DNA of 64,000 bases. Source: PALSA-607 sp963825425 (GTDB lineage Bacteria > Actinomycetota > Actinomycetes > Acidothermales > Acidothermaceae). The translations under genes and the position numbers were made by a program. The notes under the pieces were generated by a model, which worked only from the letters and a program-made list of their open reading frames with translations, searched no databases and was not told where the DNA came from. The first letter of the stretch is position 1. Every line of letters begins with the position of its first letter. Shown here one piece after another: positions 56,790-64,000 of the stretch. The stretch covers positions 62,001 through 126,000 of the forward strand of contig CAWGTF010000011.1 in NCBI GenBank assembly GCA_963825425.1, given 5' to 3'.

Positions 56790-57465
56790 GTGTCGCAGAG
56801 CGCGCGAGCCGCGCTGGTCAGCGGGTGTAGTTCTCGGGTTCGGTGTGGCAGTCGCTTCGTTGGCCGGCCTTGTCGGCGGCATGGTGTTCGGCTGCGCGGT
56901 GGGGTCCGCGGCCGCCTTCGCACTCTTGCGCATCGGTGGGCGGCGGCAGCGACCGCGCGCGTCGGGCAGGTCGGGTAGCTCGCGCGGGTCGGGTAGCTCG
57001 CGCGGGTCGGTCAGCGTCGCGCGGGTCGGTCGGGCGGCAGTTGCCGGCCGCCCTCGACTTGCTTGCCGCGTGCCTGGCCGCCGGTGCGACTCCTGCGCAC
57101 GCGCTGGCCGCGGTCGGGGAAGCGTTCGATGGCGAGGTCGGCGAGGGTGCTGTCGGCGGTCGCGCGGCAGGCGATGTTAGGTGCGCCCGTCGAGACCGCG
57201 TGGTCGACTTGGCGTCGCTGACCCGCGGTGGGCGCCGGTCGCTCGCGCGGTGATTCGCGCGCATCATTCAGGGGCCGCACTGACCGACGTCCTCGTGCAT
57301 CTTGCCGACGATCGGCGGCGGGCACTTCGCACCGACGCGCAAGCCGCCGCAGAGCGAGCCGGTATTGCCATCGTGCTGCCGCTCGGTGCGTGCTTCCTGC
57401 CGGCCTTCGTGCTCGTCGGCGTCGTGCCGGTAGTCGCCGGATTCGCCAATGCGCTCTGGTCGTGA
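56790..57465 (+). CDS. TadC-like type II secretion F-domain protein (frameshifted)
   Basis: Second pilus platform protein. GTG 56790 (VSQSARAALVSAG). One frame change near 56825 leads into VVLGFGVAVASLAGLVGGMV and AAAFALLRIGGRRQR. A tandem Ser/Gly/Arg linker follows. Another near 57045 leads to QLPAALDLLAACLAAGATPA and a third near 57150-57200 to WAPVARAVIRAHHSGAALTD, LADDRRRALRTDAQAAAERA and the final helix FLPAFVLVGVVPVVAGFANA. The T2SSF core (AAxLAAG, helix with RR) is recognisable. Corresponds to Rv3657c. Confidence 0.8.
56971..57006 (+). repeat. Two 18-bp direct repeats within tadC
   Basis: TCGGGTAGCTCGCGCGGG occurs twice back to back at 56971-56988 and 56989-57006, encoding a Ser-Gly-Ser-Ser-Arg-Gly linker between a membrane helix and the T2SSF core. 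A degenerate continuation follows to about 57030. Confidence 0.8.
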
Positions 57466-57572
57466 CGTGTGGAAGTCGAGGACTCCGCAGCGTTGTGCAC
57501 AGGCACCGCGGGTGTCCACCAGATCGGTCGCGCGAGCTGTCCCGAGTTGGCCACTCCTGGTTGGCTGGGCAC

Positions 57573-57809
57573 ATGACACTCATCAAGCGAATTGCCCAGC
57601 GGGCAAAGACAATCCGAACCGCCATGACGATCCGAACCGCCATGACAATCCGAACCGCCGTCGACGCCGGAATGACGACGGCCGAGTATGCGGTAGGTAC
57701 CGTCGCGGCCTGTGCGTTTGCCGCGCTGCTCTACAAGGTCATCACGAGCACGCAAGTTCTCGACCTGCTGACCGGCGTGGTCTCACGTGCGCTTCACGTG
57801 CCGTTCTAG
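57573..57809 (+). CDS. Flp-type pilin (DUF4244)
   Basis: Small pilin, 78 aa from ATG 57573. A basic leader (LIKRIAQRAKTIRTAMTIRT) precedes the prepilin cleavage region DAGMTTAEYAVGT with the conserved Glu at position 5 after Gly, and the hydrophobic helix AACAFAALLYKVITSTQV. This matches the actinobacterial DUF4244/Flp family and Rv3656c. The leader contains three near-identical IRTAMT units encoded by an 18-bp repeat, longer than usual for the family. Overlaps the next gene by 23 bp. Confidence 0.9.
   Translation: MTLIKRIAQRAKTIRTAMTIRTAMTIRTAVDAGMTTAEYAVGTVAACAFAALLYKVITSTQVLDLLTGVVSRALHVPF
57611..57664 (+). repeat. Three 18-bp direct repeats in the pilin leader
   Basis: Units beginning at 57611, 57629 and 57647 share ATCCGAACCGCCATGAC (third copy diverges at its end). 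They encode IRTAMT repeats in the cytoplasmic leader just before the cleavage site. Confidence 0.85.
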
Positions 57810-58186
57810 TGATCCGCGTGGTGAAGCCGGTTACGTCACCGCCGAGACGGCGATGGTGCTTCCGGTGCTCGCGTTGCTGCTTGCCGTCGGGCTCTGGTCA
57901 GTGGCGGTCGCGGGCGCGCAGTTGCGGTGCGTCGACGCGGCACGCGACGGCGCGAGGGCAGCGGCTCGAGGTGAGTCCGATGCTGCGGTCTTCACCGCGA
58001 CAACGGCGGCAGCACCGCAGGGCGCGCAGGTCGACGTACACCACGAGGGCAGTCGCATCGTCGTCGTCGTGAGTGCACGAGTCGGCGGCGGTCTCGGACC
58101 GCTCGCCGCGATTGCCGCACCCACGGTCTCGGCGACGGCAACCGCGCAGTCCGAGGCCGACCCGCAGCTGAACACCGACGATGACG
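57787..58186 (+). CDS. TadE-like pilus assembly/pseudopilin protein
   Basis: From GTG 57787 (VRFTCRSSDPRGEAGYVTAE). A TadE-type signal/pilin-like helix follows the conserved Glu (GYVTAETAMVLPVLALLLAV), then LRCVDAARDGARAAARGE and a beta-rich periplasmic part (AQVDVHHEGSRIVVVVSARV, VSATATAQSEA). The same open frame continues into the next, TadG-like protein without a stop. Since homologues (Rv3655c, Rv3654c) are separate genes, I place the boundary at the Asp-rich junction near 58186 and regard the read-through as a lost stop or an indel. Confidence 0.82.
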
Positions 58187-58558
58187 ACGTCGGCTCGGCC
58201 AGCTTGTGGGCGCTGTCGATGGCGATGGTGCTGTGGGTCTGCGTGGCCGGGGTCGTGCTCGCCGGCGTCGCGGTCATCGCACGGCATCGCGCGCGACGGC
58301 TGCCGACATGGCGGCGTTAGCCGCGCGCGTCGGTGACTCGCGCGCAGTGATTCCGCCGGTCAACCGGACGCTGGCGTCGACAGCGTGCGCGGCCGCCAAT
58401 GCCGTCGCGCTCGCCAACGACGCGATCGTCGACCAGCTGTCAGGTCACAGCGCACGTCGTCGACGTCACCGACGAGCGTCCGGATCCCGGCGCTCGGCTG
58501 GCTGGGCGGTCTCGGGCTCGACTCGGTCAGCGCGCGTGCGCGGGCAGGGCCAGGGTGA
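58187..58558 (+). CDS. TadE/TadG-like secretion neighbourhood protein (Rv3654c-like; frameshifted)
   Basis: Starts near the ASLWALSMAMVLWVCVAGVVLA helix, which directly follows the TadE frame. After shifts near 58300 and 58440 it reads TAADMAALAA, ACAAANAVALANDAIVDQ and ends IPALGWLGGLGLDSVSARAR with a stop at 58558. The single N-terminal helix and DxAALAAA pattern match the small Tad-locus proteins. The start codon is not clear. The 3' end overlaps the convergent helicase by 32 bp. Confidence 0.7.
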
Positions 58559-60976
58559 CGACCACATGTGCATCGTCAGACGCCGTGATCGCTGCGTCGA
58601 CCGGTGCGGTCGGCGCGTCCGACAGCAAGGTGTCGAGCAGCCTGATCGCACCCGCCTTGTCGAGTGGCTCGTTGCCGTTGCCGCACTTTGGCGACTGCAC
58701 ACACGACGGGCAGCCCGTCTCGCACGCGCACGCCGCAATCGCTTCGCGGGTCGCGGTCAACCAGATCGCGGCCGCCTCGTATCCGCGTTCGGCGAAGCCC
58801 GCCCCACCCGGGTAGCCGTCGTACACGACGACGGTGAGGCGACCGGTGTCCTCGTGCAGCGCGGTCGAGACCCCCCCGATGTCCCACCGGTCGCAGGTGG
58901 CGACCAGCGGCAGCAGACCGATCGACGCATGCTCGGCGGCGTGCGCGGCGCCGGCCAGGTCAGCCCACGCGAACCCGGCTTGCGCGAGTTGCTGCTCGCC
59001 GATGGTCCACCAGACGGCGCGGGTCGACAGCTGCCGCTCGGGCAGGTCGAGGGGCTGTTCGCCCAGCACCTCTCCACTGACGACGCGCCGCCGCAGGTAC
59101 GACACGACCTGCGTCGTGACGTCGACCGAACCGAAGCTCACTTCGGCTGCGCCCCACAGCGTGGTCCGCGAGGTGGCAGTGATCCTGACGTCGGTGATGT
59201 CGCGTGCGGAGGTGAAGTAGTCGACGTCCGCCGGTTCAACGAGCGCGACGGCGTCGTCGACGTCGAAGCTGCGCACGACGTAGGTCTCACCTTGATGCAG
59301 ATAGACCGCACCGGTGTGCACGGTCGAGTCGGCCGCGGCTGCATTCGCGGTGCCGAGCAGTTGGCCGGTCGCCTCGTCGACGATGCGGACCGGGTCGCCG
59401 CCGCTGCCCCTGATGTCGGCCAGGTCGCAGGCGCGCTCGCGCTTGGTCCAGAACCAGCCGGTCGGCCGCGCTCGCAGCAGCCTGCGTTCGACGAGATCGG
59501 CCACGACGTCAGCCGCAGTCGGCCCGAAGAGGTCGAGGTCTTCTGGGGTAAGCGGCCACTCGCTCGCCGCCGCGCACAGGTGCGGCCCGAGCACGTACGG
59601 GTTGTCGGGATCGAACACCGCAGCCTCGACCGGTCGCCCGAACAGCGCGTCGGGGTGGTGCACCAAGTAGGTGTCGAGCGGATCGTCGCGAGCTATCAAC
59701 ACCGCGATCGACTCTTGGCCCGCTCGCCCGGCCCGACCGGCCTGCTGCCACATCGATGCGCGAGTGCCCGGAAAGCCGGCCAGCAAGACGGCGTCGAGCC
59801 CCGACACGTCGACACCCAACTCCAATGCGGTCGTCGCGGCGAGGCCGACGATCGTCCCGTGGCGCAACGCGCGCTCGAGTGCGCGCCGCTCTTCGGGCAG
59901 GTAGCCCGGCCCGATAGGCCGCGACCTGCCGACCCAGGTTTCCGCCGACTTCATCGAGCGCTCGACGGGCAGCGAGCGCGACCGCCTCGGCGCCGCGGCG
60001 AGACCGGACGAACGCCAGGGTCCGCACGCCGTCGATGACCAGATCGGCCAGCAGGTCGGCGGTTTCCGCGCTCGCCGAGCGTCGCACCGCCGCCTCGCGA
60101 GCACCGCCGTCGCGCCATCAACGGGGGTTCCCACAGGACGAATCGCGCGGCGCCCCGCGGCGACGCGTCGTCGGTCACTGCCGCGACATCGAGGCCGATA
60201 AGCCGGGACGCCGACGCTGCCGGCTCCGACACTGTCGCCGACGCCAACACGAAGACCGGCGACGATCCGTATCGAGCGGCCACCCGTCGCAGTCGGCGGA
60301 TGATCTGTGCGACGTGCGCGCCGAAAACCCCGCGATAGCCGTGGCACTCGTCGATGACGACGAACCGCAGGCCGCGAAAGAACGACGCCCACTGCCGGTG
60401 CGACGGCAGCATCGAGCGGTGCACGAGGTCGGGGTTGGCCAGCACCAGGTTCGCGTGTGCGCGGATCCAGGACCGTTCGTCGAACGGGGTGTCACCGTCG
60501 TAGGTCGCGGCCGCAATGCCCGGCAGCGCCAACTCGTCGAGCGCGCGTAGCTGGTCGGCGGCCAGCGCCTTCGTCGGCGACAGGTACAACGCGGTCGCCG
60601 GCTCGAGGCGCCCGCGGTTCGGCGTCCCGTCAGTGAGGGCTTGCAACACCGGCAACTGATAGGCCAGCGATTTGCCGGACGCGGTGCCGCTGGCGAGGAC
60701 GACATGGTGGTCGTCGTGGGCGAGCTGTGCAGCTTCGATCTGGTGCGTCCACGGGAAGTCGATCCCGAGCTGCGCGTAGGCGTCGATGATCTCGGGGCAC
60801 ACCCAGCGCGGCCACGGCGTCGCGCGGGCGAGTCGGGCCGGGATCACCTCGACGTGGGTGACCCGGTCACGGCGGCCGGGGGGTTGGAGCAACCGCGCGA
60901 GGACGTGCTCGCTCGAGCGCGCCGGGCCGACCGGTCTCGGCGGCGAATTCGAGGAGTAGCTCTCGGCGGACACCAT
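58527..60976 (-). CDS. DEAD/DEAH-box helicase with C-terminal four-Cys DUF1998-type domain (frameshifted)
   Basis: Superfamily 2 helicase of about 815 aa, like Rv3649 and the MrfA/Hrq1 group. ATG 60976. Motif I LASGTASGKSLAYQLPVLQA, motif Ia LSPTKALAADQLRALDELAL, DEAH-type VVIDECHGYRGVFGAHVAQI, motif III VLASATVSEPAASA. After shifts near 60130 and 59935, motif V ATTALELGVDVSGLDAVLLA and motif VI QQAGRAGRAGQES. The C-terminal domain has the zinc-binding Cys set in CACETGCPSCVQSPKCGNG. MrfA relatives act in DNA repair (mitomycin damage). That function is inferred from domain architecture. Confidence 0.9.
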
Positions 60977-61125
60977 GCCCAGTCTGGCATCGGCGGACGA
61001 CGGAATGCCGCCGCTAGCGACAAGCGTGGTTAGATTCGTGGCTAGCTGGGTACCCACGGTCCAGACCGCGTCCGTCGGGCCGTCGATAGTCCTGCCCGCG
61101 TGCGGTCACAAGCTGGAGGAATGCA

Positions 61126-61467
61126 GTGGATCTGTCTTTGTCTACCCGCGCCGAAGGCGAACACACCGTTGTCGTCGTCGGCGGCGAGATCGACGTCTAC
61201 ACCGCCCCCAAGCTGCGTGAGCAGCTCATCGACCTGGTCTCCGCCGGCAGCTACCACATCATTGTCGACATGGAGAACGTCGAGTTCCTCGACTCGACCG
61301 GCCTCGGCGTCCTGGTTGGTGGCCTCAAGCGAGTCCGTGCCCACGACGGTTCGCTGCGTCTGGTGTGCACGCAGGAACGCATCCTCAAGATCTTCCGGAT
61401 TACCGGGCTGACCAAGGTTTTCCCGATCCACGGGTCGGTCGACGAGGCCGTCGCCGCCACCGACTGA
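61126..61467 (+). CDS. STAS-domain anti-sigma factor antagonist (BldG-like)
   Basis: Intact 113 aa anti-anti-sigma factor, GTG 61126 with GGAGGA just upstream. STAS core VVVVGGEIDVYTAPKLREQL, phosphorylatable Ser in VEFLDSTGLGVLVGGLKRV, C-terminal RITGLTKVFPIHGSVDEAVA. It pairs with the anti-sigma kinase downstream in a partner-switch module. The place next to the helicase and hppA matches Streptomyces bldG, which controls development and antibiotic production. Confidence 0.95.
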   Translation: MDLSLSTRAEGEHTVVVVGGEIDVYTAPKLREQLIDLVSAGSYHIIVDMENVEFLDSTGLGVLVGGLKRVRAHDGSLRLVCTQERILKIFRITGLTKVFPIHGSVDEAVAATD

Positions 61468-61477
61468 GCGGCTCGCT

Positions 61478-61944
61478 TTGCCTACTGTGACCGTCTCGTT
61501 CACGCCCCTACCTGAGCACGTCCGGACCGCCCGCTTCATCGCCGCTTCCGTTGCCCGGCGGGCGGGCGTGGCCGACGACGTGCTCGACGAGATCAAGCTT
61601 GCAGTGAGCGAGGCGTGCTCGCTCGCCGTGCGTTTCAATCTGGCCCACGCACCCTCGTCGCCCGTCGAGTTGAGGCTCATCGAGGACCCCGAATCCTTCT
61701 CCGTCGAGGTTGCCGACTCCGTGGGCCGCCGGGCCCCCGACGCCGACGGCGAGCTCGCCTTCGACCTGGCAGACCTCACGAGGGACGACGACCGGGTTGA
61801 CGGCGTCGACTTGAGCGGGCACGAGCGACTCGGGCTCGCTGTCATCAGCGGTCTCGTCGACGACGTGAAGGTGGAGTACCTCGAGGCCAGGATCTGTCGT
61901 GACGATGACCTGGCCGATCGGGTAGCGCGGATCCTGCGCAACGT
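61478..61944 (+). CDS. Anti-sigma factor, RsbW/GHKL-kinase type (frameshifted 3' end)
   Basis: Serine kinase/anti-sigma partner of the STAS protein, starting at TTG 61478 (LPTVTVSFTPLPEHVRTARF). The GHKL ATP-binding N box is DVLDEIKLAVSEACSLAVRF. G boxes appear in VEVADSVGRRAPD and HERLGLAVISGLVDDVKVEY. The expected 140-150 aa protein should end near 61940. The frame instead stays open far past that point, so a frameshift near the C-terminus is probable (a stop in another frame lies at 61944). Phosphorylates the STAS Ser and binds a sigma factor, by homology to SCO3548. Confidence 0.85.
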
Positions 61945-62108
61945 GACATCTACCACACGCCCTACCAGGGCACCGGTCGTAGACGCCACGATGGTAGACA
62001 TAGACTCCCGCATCCGCTTTCGTCGGTCCGACCTGTTGGGCCAACGAGTGCGCGGAGTCCACGGGTTTCTCGCTTCTGCAATGGCGCAGTGGCGGTCGAG
62101 GAGGACAC

Positions 62109-64000
62109 ATGCTGGGGCTAGACCTGGTCAGCGCGACGAATGGCGCGGCTACCAGCGTCACGGGCGGCAACTACACGTGGGTGTGGATCGTCGCGGTTGT
62201 GGCGCTACTTGCGCTCGGAGTGGCGTTCGCGCTGGTGCGCGAAGTGCTGTCGGCCGACCAAGGCACCGACAACATGAAGCGGATCGCGGGAGCGGTCCAA
62301 GAGGGTGCCAGCGCCTACCTCAAGCGGCAGTTCCGAACGCTCGGCGTCTTCGCAGTCATCGTCTTCTTCCTTCTTCTGTTGCTGCCTGCCGACTCGGGCA
62401 CTCAGCGCATCGGTCGGTCGCTCTTCTTCCTGGTCGGTGCTGGCTTCTCCGGCGTGACCGGCTACACCGGCATGTGGCTTGCGGTACGCGCCAACGTGCG
62501 AGTCGCCGCGGCTGCTCGCAGCGGCGAATCTCGTGGCGCGATGCGTATCGCGTTTCGCACCGGTGGTGTCGCCGGCATGTTCACCGTGGGGCTCGGCTTG
62601 TTCGGTGCCTGCCTCGTCGTGCTGTTCTTCCGCGCGAACGCTCCCAAGGTGCTCGAGGGCTTCGGTTTCGGCGCCGCCCTGCTTGCGATGTTCATGCGTG
62701 TCGGCGGCGGCATCTTCACCAAGGCCGCCGACGTCGGAGCCGACCTCGTCGGAAAGGTCGAGCAAGGTATCCCCGAAGACGACCCGCGCAACGCAGCGAC
62801 GATCGCCGACAACGTCGGCGACAACGTCGGCGACTGCGCCGGCATGGCCGCGGACCTGTTCGAGAGCTACGCCGTCACGCTCGTCGCGTCGCTGATTCTC
62901 GGCAAGGCCGCGTTCGGCAACCTCGGTCTCGTCTTCCCACTCATCGTGCCGGCGATCGGCGTGCTCACCGCCGTGGTCGGCATCTTCGCGGTGTCGCCGC
63001 GTGCTGGTGACCGCAGCGGCATGACCGCGATCAACCGCGGCTTCTTCATCTCGGCGGCGTTCTCGGTGATGCTCGGTCGCGGTGCTCGCGTTCACCGAGC
63101 TGCCGTCGAAGTTCTCCGGGCTCAAGGGACTGACCAACGCGCAGATCGCGTCGCACTCGGGCAACCCGCGAGTGTTCGCGCTGATCGCGGTCGTCATCGG
63201 CATCGCGCTCGCTGCCAGTCATCCAGCAGTTGACGGGGTACTTCACCGAGACGAACCGGCGCCCGGTGCGCGACATCGGCAAGACCTCGCTCACCGGCCC
63301 GGCAACGGTGATCCTCGCCGGGATATCGGTCGGGCTCGAGTCGGCGGTGTACGCCGCGTTGATCGTCGCCGCCGCGGTCTACGGCGTGTTCTTGCTCGGC
63401 GGTGGCATCACCGTGCTGTCGCTGTTTGCGGTGGCGCTCGCAGGCACCGGCCTGCTGACGACGGTCGGCGTCATTGTCGCGATGGACACCTTCGGACCGG
63501 TCTCCGACAACGCCCAAGGCATCGCCGAGATGTCGGGTGACGTGACCGGCGAAGGCGCCGTCGTCCTGACCCAGCTCGACGCGGTCGGCAACACCACGAA
63601 GGCCATCACCAAGGGCATCGCGATCGCGACCGCGGTTCTCGCCGCGACCGCGCTGTTCGGTTCGTTCACGTCAGCGATCAGCGACGCGCTCGCGAAGGCC
63701 GGCACCTCGGCGTCCGGCCTGACCGGTATCACGGCAGCGAGCTTGTCGACCGACGTCACCTCACCGAACGTCATCGTCGGCGCGATCATCGGCGCAGCGG
63801 TCGTGTTCTTCTTCTCGGGCCTGCTCATCAGCGCGGTGGCGCGGGCGGCCGGCGCGGTCGTCTATGAGGTGCGGCGACAGTTCCGCGAGATCGTCGGAAT
63901 CATGGAGGGGACGGCGCTGCCCGAGTACGGCAAGGTCGTCGACATCGTCACCCGCGACTCGCTGCGTGAACTCGCGACGCCGGGACTGATGGCGGTGCTC
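62109..64000 (+). CDS. hppA: Membrane-bound proton-pumping inorganic pyrophosphatase, K+-independent type (partial, frameshifted)
   Basis: H+-translocating pyrophosphatase (cut by the window end). ATG 62109. Motif DVGADLVGKVEQGIPEDDPR with the catalytic Asp cluster NAATIADNVGDNVGDCAGM. Helices include GVFAVIVFFLLLLLPA and AIGVLTAVVGIFA. Frameshifts near 63085 and 63220 precede GYFTETNRRPVRDIGKTSLT, DTFGPVSDNAQGIAEMSG and GNTTKAITKGIAIA. Lys follows Thr-Thr in that motif, where K+-dependent enzymes have Ala, so it is the K+-independent class. In Streptomyces hppA follows bldG, as here. Confidence 0.93.

Noticed and set aside
1..64000. Programmed frameshifting as the reason for the many split genes
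   Set aside because: Sites share no slippery sequence or downstream structure and hit unrelated housekeeping genes. Sequence error is the simpler explanation.

Overview
The window is about 64 kb of GC-rich chromosomal DNA from an actinomycete. The gene order matches the Mycobacterium tuberculosis Rv3717-to-Rv3649 region read in blocks: amidase-ybaB-recR, ask-asd, ponA2-whiB4-two ArsA-type ATPases, MBL hydrolase-crp-nth-TlpA-Nudix-marP, then acsA, an HAD phosphatase, ssd-tad genes and a helicase. The right end (helicase, BldG-like STAS protein, anti-sigma kinase, membrane pyrophosphatase) is the Streptomyces arrangement. An RsiG-like protein, a chemoreceptor and an arabinan-use cluster point away from Mycobacterium, towards a Frankiales/Jatrophihabitans-like, possibly motile soil or plant-associated actinomycete. 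That placement is inference.

Layout. 1-2.7 kb: NhaA-thioredoxin antiporter (cut by the left edge) and a lipoprotein amidase. 2.9-7.6 kb: ybaB-recR-DUF5063, a lipoprotein, aspartokinase and Asd. 7.5-10.4 kb: an XRE-type regulator, a cluster of 27-bp tandem repeats, an S9 peptidase and a small Cys-rich protein. 10.5-27.6 kb: an accessory island for plant polysaccharide use, with a multidomain lyase, a chemoreceptor with a sugar-binding-like C-terminus, a sugar-acid dehydratase, two dehydrogenases, a LacI regulator, a sugar ABC importer, GH127 and GH51 arabinofuranosidases and a DeoR-type HTH fragment. It abuts the 3' end of a tRNA-Pro. 27.7-35 kb: metallophosphoesterase, YqeY, PonA2-type PBP, WhiB, Get3/ArsA pair, DUF4177 and RidA-like protein. 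35.2-40.3 kb: an insertion relative to Mycobacterium (dinB, VOC protein, YCII remnant, ECF sigma with membrane partner, acetyltransferase, PLP deaminase). 40.3-50.1 kb: Nudix, MBL, Crp, RsiG-like, Nth, TlpA-like, Nudix, cupredoxin, MarP, DUF309, epoxide-hydrolase-like, holin-like and NhaP. 50.3-58.6 kb: acsA, a structured RNA candidate (Ms1-like), HAD phosphatase, a 6C RNA and the ssd-tad pilus genes. 58.5-64 kb: helicase, STAS, anti-sigma kinase and hppA (cut by the right edge).

How the genes work together. The island reads as one catabolic programme: extracellular depolymerisation, ABC uptake of arabino-oligosaccharides, intracellular GH127/GH51 cleavage, then oxidative (non-phosphorylating) L-arabinose or sugar-acid breakdown, under LacI control. 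The rest is core physiology: envelope building, redox and acid defence (WhiB, MarP, TlpA-like), partner-switch and c-di-GMP-type sigma control, and a Flp/Tad pilus.

A caution on quality: about half of the protein genes, including core ones (dinB, crp, hppA, helicase, aspartokinase), carry one or more frameshifts, roughly fifty by my approximate count. In each case the conserved protein continues in another frame. This looks like uncorrected indel error in the sequence rather than gene decay. I therefore annotate whole loci across the shifts and say where each shift falls.
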